The position numbers and the translations under genes were made by a program. Shown here one piece after another: positions 28,822 to 37,938 of a DNA stretch of 64,000 bases. The notes below the pieces were generated by a model. That model was not told the origin of the DNA, ran no database searches, and was given only the letters and a program-made list of their open reading frames with translations. This stretch comes from Shewanella sp. MTB7 (GTDB lineage: Bacteria; Pseudomonadota; Gammaproteobacteria; Enterobacterales; Shewanellaceae). The stretch is from the NCBI RefSeq assembly GCF_027571385.1, contig NZ_CP085636.1:4716001-4780000 (forward strand), given 5' to 3'. Position 1 is the first letter of the stretch; every line of letters begins with the position of its first letter.

Positions 28822-31265
28822 TAACAAGGGCTTCATGGCCGTTCTCCCTAACATTGTTACTAATATGCTTACTCCCTTGTAATGCGAATGCGATGAGCTT
28901 CTCACTGCCTCTGGATATTGAAGGGCGACAACTCGGCACAATACCTGTCACCTTAAAAGGCACCGAAGTCAACGCTGTTTCATTGGTGTCGCTTAAATCA
29001 ATTCTCAGTACCCGGGTAGCGGATGATGTTTGGCAAGCTTTGTTAGAAAATCATTCAACCACAGATGATATGGTGTCACTTGCTACGTTAGCCAAGAAAG
29101 GGGTTAATCTGGTGTTTCTCCCTTCTACCCTAACCCTTACTGTGGATATATCAAGTGAGGCGCTAGGGCAATTCAACGTGGACTTCAGTGAAGGTTTCAC
29201 CCCGTTTTCACCCTCTAATAGTGGCTCGTTTAGCTGGTTAAACAGTATTAACTTCACCCATACTGAAAGCTGGCAATCCAGCAGCAATAATAGCTTTTCT
29301 TCTGCCGATTGGTTGGCCCAAATGAATATAGGTGGTGCTAGTGGACTCAATATAACCCTAGCAAATCATCTCGAGGCAGACGAGGATGATACCCGTGTCC
29401 TGCGAGGAGAGTGGACCGCATTTTACGATAATCCAAACGCCCCCTTGCGGATGTCGATTGGAGACGTTGAATCGAATTCGGGTTCTGGAGTTGCTGGGCA
29501 CCTATCCAGTGTTAGCCTTGGAGGCTTGTCAATTAAGAGTGATTACGCAGAACTTCAACCTGAGCGCATTATAGGCCCTAATAACAACCAAGAGCTGATC
29601 CTTAAAGAGAGTGCCGAAGTAGAAATTAGCGTCAATGGACAGATTATTTTCAGTGGTCGTCAGGAGGCAGGACGTTTTAACCTGAGCAATTTACCCATGG
29701 CTAATGGTGCCAATGACATCATAGTCAACGTCACTTACCTCTCAGGGAAAGCTGAACGTTTTGTTTTTTCGCAATTTTACAACAGTAGCCTATTAAACCA
29801 AGATATGCTCAATTACGCTGTTACTGCTGGTGTGCCCTCTATTTTTGCCGATGACGGTATCGAATATTTAGACACCTGGACGGTAGCAGGGTTTGCTGAA
29901 TATGGCCTGTTATCCTGGCTAACACTTGGGGTCAATGGATCCGTTGCTAAATATGGACAAGTACTGGGTACCACTGCAACCCTAGGAACAGATTTGGGTA
30001 ACCTTTCTAGCCGTTTATCTTTTAGTAACCGAGAGAATGCAGGCTTTGGTAATATTTTATCCTTCACGTTTGAGAGCACCGTATTAGGGACTTCTAATAA
30101 TCAAACTCCCAACCTTAGATTGAGCGCTGAGTTCTCAGACTTGTTTACCTCGACGCCCTGGGATGAAGAGGCTCTAGCGACAACATATGAACGCTATTTA
30201 GCTAATTACGTTTGGGTATTCAATAACCAATGGGATGCAACGATATCTGCCTCCTATTATAAAGACAACCAAGACACCAAACAGAGCAATCTCACCTTTA
30301 TGTTGAACTGGAAAGTAGGTAACTGGACCTTAGGTTCTGGCGTCAGCTACCAAGATACTGACACCTATGATGCCGCTGATGTCGAATATTTTATAACCCT
30401 TGATTGGCGCCGATCTAATACCCGCAATAGGGTTAATCTAGCTGCTAATTACAATAGTAATAATAACCACTCTCAAGTTGAACTCTATCAAACCAGTAAT
30501 GATAGAGTTGGCAGTCTAGGATACCGGGCACAAGCTGAGTATGAAGATGGACGAGAGAGTCAAAATGCACAACTCAACTATACCGCTAACAGAGTGCGAT
30601 TAGAGGTAGAAGTGGAGCGCAATAAAAATAGTAGCAACGGCAGTGATGCCGGCTATTCAGCATCCATTAGAGGCAATACTGCCATTGGGCTTGTTGATGG
30701 TAAGTTGGGTTGGGGACGAGCACAAGAAGGCCCCTTTATTGTATCCCAACTTCATCCGTCACTGTCTCAGCAGCAAGTGCTTTTGGGCACAGATCAACAA
30801 GATGGCTACAAAGCTGCAGGCACCCCAATGATTGGCGGTTTATTGCCATTAGAAGTGGCTTACAGCAACAACATAATTGACCTTAACGTGCCTGATGCCC
30901 CCATTGGCTATGACTGGGGAGAAAGCAGAATAACCATCTCACCTGGCGCTGCAACAGGTCATTACATGATGATAGGTTCAGACCGCTCATATACCGCAAA
31001 AGGGATATTAATCGATGCCAGTGGTAAGCCCGTCTCCTACCTACAAGGTGAAATTATCAGTGAGGAGTTACAACTGCCGTTCTTCACCAATAAATCTGGT
31101 CGTTTCTACGTTCAAGGCGTTGGACCGGGAAAGTATATGGTGACAATAGCTGATGACAGATACCACCCCTTGCCCGTCGTAGTCGAGCAAGCCGATAGCC
31201 ATTTAATCGAACTTGGCACGCTTAACTTAGCGTGTATTAAGGAGAGTTGTGATGAAAACCTTTAA
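28818..31265 (+). CDS. Outer membrane pilus usher
   Basis: An 815-residue outer-membrane pore that assembles the pilus. The GTG start overlaps the chaperone stop (GTGA). A signal peptide ends about residue 25 (CNANA-MS). The N-terminal domain (about 30-130) would recruit chaperone-subunit complexes; the beta-barrel runs from about 140 to 660 with a plug region near SAEVEISVNGQIIFSGRQ; the C-terminal part is a conserved immunoglobulin-like domain, IDASGKPVSYLQGEI to GPGKYMVTI. Its N-terminus and C-terminus look nearer to the alpha/sigma-like ushers than to FimD or PapC, but this is judged by eye. Confidence 0.88.
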   Translation: MITRASWPFSLTLLLICLLPCNANAMSFSLPLDIEGRQLGTIPVTLKGTEVNAVSLVSLKSILSTRVADDVWQALLENHSTTDDMVSLATLAKKGVNLVFLPSTLTLTVDISSEALGQFNVDFSEGFTPFSPSNSGSFSWLNSINFTHTESWQSSSNNSFSSADWLAQMNIGGASGLNITLANHLEADEDDTRVLRGEWTAFYDNPNAPLRMSIGDVESNSGSGVAGHLSSVSLGGLSIKSDYAELQPERIIGPNNNQELILKESAEVEISVNGQIIFSGRQEAGRFNLSNLPMANGANDIIVNVTYLSGKAERFVFSQFYNSSLLNQDMLNYAVTAGVPSIFADDGIEYLDTWTVAGFAEYGLLSWLTLGVNGSVAKYGQVLGTTATLGTDLGNLSSRLSFSNRENAGFGNILSFTFESTVLGTSNNQTPNLRLSAEFSDLFTSTPWDEEALATTYERYLANYVWVFNNQWDATISASYYKDNQDTKQSNLTFMLNWKVGNWTLGSGVSYQDTDTYDAADVEYFITLDWRRSNTRNRVNLAANYNSNNNHSQVELYQTSNDRVGSLGYRAQAEYEDGRESQNAQLNYTANRVRLEVEVERNKNSSNGSDAGYSASIRGNTAIGLVDGKLGWGRAQEGPFIVSQLHPSLSQQQVLLGTDQQDGYKAAGTPMIGGLLPLEVAYSNNIIDLNVPDAPIGYDWGESRITISPGAATGHYMMIGSDRSYTAKGILIDASGKPVSYLQGEIISEELQLPFFTNKSGRFYVQGVGPGKYMVTIADDRYHPLPVVVEQADSHLIELGTLNLACIKESCDENL

Positions 31266-32151
31266 TCCCATAAAAGCAACGCTAACATTGATAATGCTAG
31301 CTGTCGCGTTCTCAAGCTCGGCCTATGAGGAAAATCCTGACAACAACGCCAGCTGTGAAGGTAATTGGCGTATTGAACTGAACACGAACTCATCCTCCAA
31401 AGAACAAAAAGGACGACGAGGAGTCTGGATCCCTGGTACCATTTACCTCGACAGAGTGCTCGCTAAATGTGCCAAAGAGATTGTACTCAAACAACCTCAT
31501 GGAGGAGAACCTTTACTGCATGGACTCAGCTCACAGCATAACTATGAATTAAGAAATGCCGCTCGCCAACCCCTGTCTATTACGGGTAAAAACGACTATG
31601 TCCTGCCTGTTTTCAAAAAACAACAAGTGGACTTATGGGTGTATATCCCGGGTGGCAGAGACTTATCACCAGGACATTATCAAGCCACGCTTGATGCCGA
31701 GCTTAAAAGCGATATAAATACTAACGTGTTGCAGAAAAGCTACTCCTTTGATTACCTAGTCACTCCCTATGTTCGGGCGAAAATAGTCAACTCAAGCGAC
31801 AGATGGATCCAACCAGCAGGCACCTCAGTACGTGTTCACTTAGGGGATTTAACGCAAAGGAATCGCCGTGATTTACCCGTTTACGTCGAGAGCAACAGTT
31901 TCGTTAGCATGACCGTGGCATCCTTGAATCAAGGAAACCTTGTCAATGTGACAAATCGGCGAAATAAGGTGCCCTACCAACTCCTGTTTAGTGGCCAACA
32001 AATCGACCTAGTCGATGAAGTGACATTTGATATCAACAACCGCCCATTTAGTGGGAAAAAGATGACCATATCATTCCAAAACACCGCCAAGCCTTTTGCC
32101 CGCGCAGGTCTCTATGAGGATGTAGTGACCATCAGTTTGTATGCGAGGTAG
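31252..32151 (+). CDS. Large pilus subunit, putative tip adhesin
   Basis: A 299-residue secreted protein beginning at ATG 31252 behind AAGGAGAG; it overlaps the usher end by 14 bp. A signal peptide ends near SSSAYEE. Twice the size of the pilin, it could have two domains: an N-terminal receptor-binding region with two cysteines (SCEGNW, LAKCAKEI) and a C-terminal pilin domain that ends VVTISLYAR, like the small pilin. Last gene of the operon, in the usual adhesin position. The role is inferred from size, position and the shared C-terminus. Confidence 0.65.
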   Translation: MKTFNPIKATLTLIMLAVAFSSSAYEENPDNNASCEGNWRIELNTNSSSKEQKGRRGVWIPGTIYLDRVLAKCAKEIVLKQPHGGEPLLHGLSSQHNYELRNAARQPLSITGKNDYVLPVFKKQQVDLWVYIPGGRDLSPGHYQATLDAELKSDINTNVLQKSYSFDYLVTPYVRAKIVNSSDRWIQPAGTSVRVHLGDLTQRNRRDLPVYVESNSFVSMTVASLNQGNLVNVTNRRNKVPYQLLFSGQQIDLVDEVTFDINNRPFSGKKMTISFQNTAKPFARAGLYEDVVTISLYAR

Positions 32152-32152
32152 T

Positions 32153-32761
32153 TTACTTAGCATTGTGATAGTGGGGAGATAAGCTTCTGAAGGTGTAATT
32201 AACTCTTGGCTTATGTACCCCCATACGTTTTGGTAAACTATGCTGCCAACTTTGTTGCATCGGCCAGTGCATCAGTAACAGATCACCACTGTCGAGTGTC
32301 AGCTTTACTTTCTCTAGCGTCTCTTTATGGCGAAGAAAAAAGTCACGGCTTGCACCTAAGGTTAAAGAGGCAATATCGCTACCCGACACGATTTCAGGCT
32401 CATCATCACTATGCCACCCCATAGATTGTGTGCCATCAACATAATGGTTTACCAATACACCATTGGAGATAAAACCAAAATCACGGTGCAGCATTACCCT
32501 AAGCTTATGCGCATATTTTGGCCAAGGTAATGCCTCAATAAATAGACCTGAGTAGAAATAATGACAACCAAGATCTCCAAACCAAGCTTGAGAACGAGGG
32601 ATCACATGAGACTGACCAAAAACTTGCACTATCGGCCGCGTGAACGGATAAGATTGAGCTTCCTTAAGAAGTGCTTGTTGTTGCTGTGGATTTAAATAGC
32701 CTTTTAGCAGTGTAAAAGGAAAGTTATCACGCACACCTTCTAGCAAAACTTGCTGTTCCAT
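32153..32761 (-). CDS. AlkB-like 2-oxoglutarate/Fe(II) dioxygenase
   Basis: Predicted oxidative demethylase of alkylated nucleic acid. The 202-residue protein is of the short ALKBH2/3-like type. The iron ligands H117 and D119 (GWHSDDE) and H174 (SWQHSLPKR), and the 2-oxoglutarate arginine R186 (PRVNYTFR), are in place; NHYVDGTQSMGWHSD is typical. It converges on the pilus operon with one base between the stop codons. The promoter is not obvious and no Ada box was seen. Confidence 0.88.
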   Translation of the reverse strand: MEQQVLLEGVRDNFPFTLLKGYLNPQQQQALLKEAQSYPFTRPIVQVFGQSHVIPRSQAWFGDLGCHYFYSGLFIEALPWPKYAHKLRVMLHRDFGFISNGVLVNHYVDGTQSMGWHSDDEPEIVSGSDIASLTLGASRDFFLRHKETLEKVKLTLDSGDLLLMHWPMQQSWQHSLPKRMGVHKPRVNYTFRSLSPHYHNAK

Positions 32762-32885
32762 ATCGACTCTGTCCCCTCTAGATTAACCGACGCCAATCTC
32801 CCCCAACTGACACCTTAGCCTTATATACCTGCCGATCTTAATCTGCGATAATGCCTGCCCTTATTTTATTGGTACATTTCGGCAT

Positions 32886-34145
32886 ATGACAACAAAATTT
32901 TCAGTCACGGATATTGAGCTAGCACTAGCACGCTATCCAAAAGATCAGGAATCAAACTTACAGGCGTGGGATGCGGCTGATGAGCACCTAATAAAACATC
33001 TTAAAGAGACTGAACAAAAGCCTGTTATTACCGCAATAATCAATGATAATTTTGGCGCATTAACCACTTGTCTTCGAGCAATGGACGCAGCTTGGCCATT
33101 AATGGTTGAAACAGATGCAAAAACCAGCCAACTGGGTATTCTGCAAAATTTGGCGACAAATAAGCTCTCTCGTGAAGGTATAGCCTGGCTTAATAGCCGT
33201 GAAGCGCTACCAAGTAAAATTGAACTTGTGTTAATGAAGCTTCCAAAGAACTTAACCTATTTCGCCCACCAGCTCAGCCGTCTATCTCACGTTCTGCCAA
33301 AAGACACTCAGGTACTCATTAGTGCCAAAGCCAAGTCAATTAGCAAGTCAGTACTCGAACTGATTGGCAAAAATCTAGGCCCTGCCACTGCTAGCCTGAC
33401 TTGGAAAAAAACCCGTGTGATCACTTGTATCAGTGACGGTGTCATCCGAAAGCTTCCTAATGAAATTCAATGGTCTGTTCCTAAATTAAACCTAGAAATA
33501 CGTAACCTGAGCAATGTATTCGCCGCTAACAAACTCGATATTGGCGCTGAAATCATGCTGGAAAATATGCCTAAAGGTAATTTCAAATCGATTATCGATT
33601 TAGGCTGCGGCAATGGCATATTAGGTCTGCATGCAAAACAGCTGTTTCCAGATGCCTACATTCACTTTGTCGACGATTCAGAGATGGCCGTCGAATCCGC
33701 CAAACAAAACTGGCTACTCAACAAATTAGACACTGACGGTCTCGTCGGCGAACAAGCCACCTTTGGTTGGGATGACTGCCTAACCCACCTAAGTGAAGGT
33801 GTGCGTCCCGATCTTATTTTATGTAACCCACCTTTCCATCAAGGTGAAGCAATCACCGATCACATCGCCTGGCAGATGTTCCTCCAGTCATGGCGTTCAC
33901 TGAAAAACGGCGGCATCTTACACGTGGTTGGTAACCGTCATCTGGCATACCATGTAAAGCTGCAGCGCATCTTTAAAAACTGCACCACTGTCGCGTCAAA
34001 CGGTAAGTTTGTTATCTTGCAGGCACAGAAAATCAGCAAGAAAGCCGAGACTTTTGAGACTCTAGCTATCAACGTTGAGGCTGACGTTGAAGTAGCAGCA
34101 AGTGAGCCACACCCACAAAGTGGGCTTTATGGCACCAAGAAGTAG
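32886..34145 (+). CDS. rlmG: 23S rRNA (guanine-1835-N2)-methyltransferase
   Basis: Methylates G1835 of 23S rRNA using S-adenosylmethionine. The 419-residue protein has the two-domain layout of the RlmG/RsmC group: an inactive N-terminal methyltransferase-like half and a catalytic C-terminal half with [12 protein letters not shown] (about residues 236-247) and the substrate motif LCNPPFHQG (about 314-322). It is longer than E. coli RlmG because of a C-terminal acidic tail ([14 protein letters not shown]). Divergent from alkB. Repeat-rich noncoding DNA follows. Confidence 0.93.
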   Translation: MTTKFSVTDIELALARYPKDQESNLQAWDAADEHLIKHLKETEQKPVITAIINDNFGALTTCLRAMDAAWPLMVETDAKTSQLGILQNLATNKLSREGIAWLNSREALPSKIELVLMKLPKNLTYFAHQLSRLSHVLPKDTQVLISAKAKSISKSVLELIGKNLGPATASLTWKKTRVITCISDGVIRKLPNEIQWSVPKLNLEIRNLSNVFAANKLDIGAEIMLENMPKGNFKSIIDLGCGNGILGLHAKQLFPDAYIHFVDDSEMAVESAKQNWLLNKLDTDGLVGEQATFGWDDCLTHLSEGVRPDLILCNPPFHQGEAITDHIAWQMFLQSWRSLKNGGILHVVGNRHLAYHVKLQRIFKNCTTVASNGKFVILQAQKISKKAETFETLAINVEADVEVAASEPHPQSGLYGTKK

Positions 34146-35400
34146 CTTGCCAGATCGCAAGTTTCAAATATCTTCTTAGTTGGGCTCATTTGGCTGAATT
34201 CGTATTTGGTTATTGCCAGATAGGCATAGCTTCGTTGATATCTATTGCTTGCAGAATGTGCTGTATATGGATATACGAATGTCGTGATCACACAGATGTG
34301 AATGAACGCCCCTTATGTGTAAATATACTTCTCTGACACGGTGAGTGAAGCATAGCTTCAAGCTAACGAACGAGAAGCATGGAGGCTGAACTGGCATTAA
34401 GATAGGGATATCATTGCAAGCACATCTGACCTCCAGGGACGGAGGAAATGCAGAAAAATGTCTGGAACATTTTCTGCCCTGTGGCCTCTAAGACAGCCAA
34501 TAACCTCCCTGTTAAAAGGCCAGTTCGATATCCCTATCTCCCGCTCGAAGAGTTTCACCCTGTAAAACCTCGCCTTGCTGTCGAAGGTCATAGCCGCGTT
34601 CACACCTGATTGTTTATCTCTTCGATGTAAGGTTTGTGGTTGTAGAACGTTTCTGGACAAAAGCTTGCTGACTTGCCTGATAGCAAGTTTCAAATATCTT
34701 TGTGGTTGGTTTCATTGGGCGAGATTGGTATTTAGTTAGCTGACAGCAAGCCATTACTTTAATCCAGTTAATTGCTTGCAGCAGGCCGATGTGCAGATAC
34801 TTCAGTGAGACGACGCAAGTACAATCCCTGTAGTCTCTACGATGACATCCATGTCATCGAAGCTCACTGCCGCATCTACACCTGAGTGTTTGTCTCTTCG
34901 AGTTAGGTTGTATAGTTATGACTCATTTCTGGACAAAAGTTTGCTGACTTGCCTTATAGCAAGTTTCAAATATCTTTTTAGGTTGGGTTCATTGGGCTAG
35001 GTTTGCATTTGGTTATTGTCAGGTAAGCATGGTTTAGTGGTTGTCTATTGCTTGCAGCAGGCCTTATGTGTAAATACTTCTATGACACGGTGAGTGAAGC
35101 ATAGCTTCAAGCTAACGAACGAGAAGCATGGATGCTGAACTGGCATTAAGATAGGGATATCGTTGCAAGCTCAATCCCTATAGCCTCTACGACAGCCAAT
35201 AACCTCCCTGTTAAAAGGCCAGTTCAATATCCCTATCTCCCGCTCGAAGAGTTTCACCCTGTAAAACCTCGCCTTGCTGTCGAAGGTCATAGCCGCATTC
35301 ACACCTAATTGTTTATCTCTTCGATTTAGGTTTTGTACGACAAAGTCCCTTGGTGATCACATCAGAGATTGAGTGATTCTAGGAAGGTTTTGGACAAAAG
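34146..35400. repeat. Three tandem intergenic repeat units
   Basis: Units at about 34146-34663, 34664-34939 and 34940-35400 each open with a version of TTGCC-TATAGCAAGTTTCAAATATCTT (written with a variable base) and each ends in TGGACAAAAG. Units 1 and 3 share a long block that includes GAAGC-AT-AGCTTC, GATAGGGATATC, GATATCCCTATC and CGCTCGAAGAGTTTCACC; unit 2 lacks most of that block. There is no convincing coding frame: a 98-codon minus-strand ORF here runs through repeat sequence. No transposase or reverse transcriptase is present. I do not know the function. Confidence 0.7.
34430..34477. repeat. GGA-loop hairpins inside repeat unit 1 (site 2)
   Basis: CCTCC-AGGGAC-GGAGG and, five bases later, GCAGAAAAATGT-CTGG-AACATTTTCTGC. 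Repeat unit 3 lacks this stretch, so it looks like an insertion into unit 1. The second hairpin matches the design at 13220-13245, including the preceding AAATG. Confidence 0.55.
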
Positions 35401-35470
35401 TGCGTTAGAACTCAGGCTCTAAAACTGGGCTTTGAGATTAGGAAATGTACAGTGCTCGGCCATATTGTAA

Positions 35471-35589
35471 CGCCCACTTAACTTGCGCAGCAAGGCAATA
35501 CGGTAATTCCGCATTGCGCCATAATCTCTAAAACAGATTGGAAGTAAAACTGCCACGCGTTGCAAGTCAGGTTAGATTATTTGTTAGGC
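35471..35589 (-). other. attC-like recombination site (VCR-like)
   Basis: On the minus strand it starts GCCTAAC, contains AACGCGTGGCAGT, as in Vibrio cholerae repeats, and ends AAGTGGGCG with the recombining G at 35471 followed by TTAC. Length 119 bp, within the usual range. Inner arms pair imperfectly (CTTGCAACGCG with TGCTGCGCAAG; GGCGCAATGCGG with CCGTATTGCC), giving a folded single strand. Confidence 0.6.
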
Positions 35590-35607
35590 GACTATTACCG
35601 ACAGGTT

Positions 35608-36609
35608 TTATTCACTTTTCCTAACAACTCTAGCTTCCAACATTTTTTGAGTCCCCAGGTCTGTTAACTCCCACTTAGATACTGCATCGCCACTATCAAT
35701 GGAGATTAGGTTTAATGCCACAAACTGAATTCGAATAGTAAATAACACCTGAGTATCGACCAACAGACTACTAATATTATAATTGTTCGTATCAGTACCA
35801 CTATAATGTGAAGCTATAAACTCACTAATTGAGGTTTCATATGGTCTATCGACTAAGAAAGGGGAAATAGTGCTAAAGAGATTTTTCCAAGTTGTTTCTT
35901 TAGACCAACTGGCATATTGAGTATCGTCATGAAAGCTGTTTGCATAAATTCTATAGTCGCCTTTAAGCATTATTCTACTATCAAAATTTGCTAACTCGGT
36001 TTCAGGAATGGGAGTTGAAGATGAATTCACTTCGGCTAATTGCATGCTTATCTTATTGTTTTCTTTCCTTAATTCATTTATTTCAGCCAACAACTCAGGG
36101 GAAGCTGTTGAATCAGCTCGCACCCAGCCTATAGCGGGAAACATTTTAATGGTTTTGTTTAAACTGAGTGAAACTTGACCTGGCAACTGCGCAGGATTAT
36201 CCCAAAAACGAATTAAACGACCATTACTTACTTTATCGCGAAAATCTTGCAATTTTTGATAATTAGCTTCGTCATTTTCTGATTTAGCCCTTGGTAATTC
36301 ATTTGGTGACTTATGTAATAATGCGATTACTTTAATACCTTTACTTACAGCATAATCAAATTCTTTTTCTGTATAACTGAGCCCGTCATCAGCGGTAGAA
36401 CCGTAACGACCTCCGATTATTAACAGGTAATAATCACAGTCATCAATAATTTTTTTAATGAATTCCCACTGTTCTTCATCTGCTGCAGGAAATAATTCCA
36501 TTCCCGCAGGAATGCAATCCATCTCCATCAATGTTTGCAACACACTTTGCCTTTCTTCTTGAAGGTCAACATAGGTAGAACTCACAAAAACTTGATAACG
36601 CTTATCCAT
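35608..36609 (-). CDS. DUF4062 domain protein (cassette-borne)
   Basis: A 333-residue cytosolic protein. The N-terminal ~160 residues are a DUF4062 domain: [52 protein letters not shown] and [11 protein letters not shown] are typical of this Rossmann/TIR-like fold. A short coiled coil follows (about 172-195, [20 protein letters not shown]), then a C-terminal ~130-residue region that I do not recognise and that may sense or bind a ligand. DUF4062 proteins often occur in bacterial defence gene clusters, where the domain is fused to NTPases; this one stands alone. The gene is AT-richer than its neighbours by eye and fills an integron-type cassette, both signs of transfer. Function is unproven. 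Confidence 0.82.
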   Translation of the reverse strand: MDKRYQVFVSSTYVDLQEERQSVLQTLMEMDCIPAGMELFPAADEEQWEFIKKIIDDCDYYLLIIGGRYGSTADDGLSYTEKEFDYAVSKGIKVIALLHKSPNELPRAKSENDEANYQKLQDFRDKVSNGRLIRFWDNPAQLPGQVSLSLNKTIKMFPAIGWVRADSTASPELLAEINELRKENNKISMQLAEVNSSSTPIPETELANFDSRIMLKGDYRIYANSFHDDTQYASWSKETTWKNLFSTISPFLVDRPYETSISEFIASHYSGTDTNNYNISSLLVDTQVLFTIRIQFVALNLISIDSGDAVSKWELTDLGTQKMLEARVVRKSE

Positions 36610-36672
36610 AAAATTCCCAGTTCATTTTAATTAACACAAATTGAGCGCTGTACTGCGACCATGTAGCCTAAC

Positions 36673-37174
36673 ATTCGTACAGTGCGCATGCGTATTTAAT
36701 AAGCCTATTATTAAAGCCTTACTAAAGTAAAGCTATTGATTTATAAGAACTCTACCAGAGTAGCACTGAATAAACGAGCACGAAAAATTGCAAAGTTAGC
36801 ATTGATATTGATGTCTTATCTAAAGCTGTCACTTATCGATTAGCAAAAGTAGGTCAACTAACTTGCTACGGTTCTGTGTAGCATATCGCCTGAAACTGAT
36901 AAAGGGGCAAAAGTGAGTTACGAAACTCCAGCAATGAAGTCAAATCGAAGAGAAAAATGAACAGATGTAGATGCAGCTGCGAGCTTCCAAAACAGGGAAG
37001 TTTTGGTAGAGCCATCCACGGATGGATTCACGGCGTTTCGCAGAAGTGTCTGCACATACCTCGCTGGAGGCGATAAACAGCAATAAAGGTGATACCTCCA
37101 GACACATCCCTCAATACCAAACTCAGCCGAAAGCTAAAGCAGAAAATGTAATCAGCCTTCATTGGAAGGCTGAA
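36673..37174. repeat. Noncoding stretch with GGA-loop hairpins (site 3)
   Basis: Hairpins CCAAAAC-AGGGAA-GTTTTGG (36987-37006) and CCAT-CCACGG-ATGG (37012-37025) lie in a noncoding region next to the cassette. The first has the same AGGGA loop as the hairpin at 34430-34445. CACTGTAC occurs on the minus strand just outside both cassette ends (near 36683 and 35450). A 65-codon plus ORF here runs through the hairpins and is not credible. Confidence 0.5.
37153..37172 (-). terminator. Hairpin after the outer membrane barrel gene
   Basis: CAGCCTTC-ATTG-GAAGGCTG is a perfect 8-bp stem two bases after the stop codon. The T run after it is weak, so termination may be partial. Confidence 0.55.
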
Positions 37175-37738
37175 TTAAAAGCGGTAACTCATGCCGAAAT
37201 TGAAGCTTTGCACTTGTAGCTCTTGAATCGGAACGTATTGATACTCAAGGTTTAAACCAAAACCTGATTGAAAACGTATGCCCCAACCGACTGCACCATA
37301 AAAATCACTGCCACTGCTTTCAATACTCTTGACCTCATCACTACTGAAGAAACCTGTAATATCATAATCCAGCTGGTTAGCGCTCATACCTACTTTGGCA
37401 TAAAGATGGTTACTCTCGGAAAGGGGGACTTGCCCATAAATCGCACCTCGAAAACCTGTATAACTAATATTATCCACACTGGAAAATATACTGGATATCG
37501 CACTCACAATACCACCAGTACCGGCCATAAGCCCCGCTTCAACACCAAAGTGATTATTCAACATATATCGATAATAGATATCAGTGCTTAAGCTGTCCCC
37601 TGCACCGAACTCCTTACCATTATCGGACTCAAAATCCTGAGTTCCGTAACCAAGACTTCCGCCAATAATGTGGTTGGACTCACTGGCATAGGCTGGTACG
37701 CCCAACAAACATACAGCCACTAACAACGCCTTTTTCAT
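37175..37738 (-). CDS. Small outer-membrane beta-barrel protein
   Basis: A 187-residue precursor from the ATG at 37738, which has AGGGA six bases upstream; another ATG two codons earlier is too close to that site. The signal peptide ends VPAYA-SE. The mature part alternates in the manner of an eight-stranded barrel, with glycine-aromatic strands (IIGGSLGYG, STDIYYRYML, FGLNLEYQYV), and ends FNFGMSYRF with the C-terminal phenylalanine typical of outer-membrane insertion. It resembles the general porin/OmpA-like barrel group; the specific function is unknown. Confidence 0.8.
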   Translation of the reverse strand: MKKALLVAVCLLGVPAYASESNHIIGGSLGYGTQDFESDNGKEFGAGDSLSTDIYYRYMLNNHFGVEAGLMAGTGGIVSAISSIFSSVDNISYTGFRGAIYGQVPLSESNHLYAKVGMSANQLDYDITGFFSSDEVKSIESSGSDFYGAVGWGIRFQSGFGLNLEYQYVPIQELQVQSFNFGMSYRF

Positions 37739-37938
37739 GATCATTCCCTGTTTATTATTAAACCACTATCCTACGATGACACTGATAGGCAGCATCAAGT
37801 CAAACCACAAGCAAGTCACATTAGCTCTAGATAACTTTGCCACCCAAAATATAACATGCCATCTGAATTTGGAAACTGTACTGAAACTGAACGAATTGAC
37901 ATTGAATATATAAATAACGGATCAATCACGGTCTTAAG

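Larger units (their letters stand above)
35471..36671 (-). mobile_element. Solitary integron-type gene cassette
   Basis: On the minus strand the segment begins with TTAGGC (preceded by G) at 36671, carries one gene and, 18 bases after its stop, enters an attC-like site that ends at 35471. The 5' core GTTAGGC (36672-36666) is the exact complement of the R'' box GCCTAAC (35589-35583), as required if the cassette circularises by G/TT recombination. Gene, orientation and spacing all fit a mobile cassette. No integrase or second cassette is visible in the window, so this would be an insertion at a secondary site or a remnant. Confidence 0.6.

Noticed and set aside
34397..34693. 98-codon minus-strand ORF in the repeat region
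   Set aside because: It lies across repeat unit 1 including the hairpin insertion and has no ribosome site or protein-like pattern; the other repeat units break the frame.
34146..35400. Retron or group II intron
   Set aside because: No reverse transcriptase or domain V-like hairpin is present in or near the repeat units.
37022..37219. 65-codon plus-strand ORF
   Set aside because: It crosses intergenic hairpins and the end of the outer membrane barrel gene, with no ribosome site.
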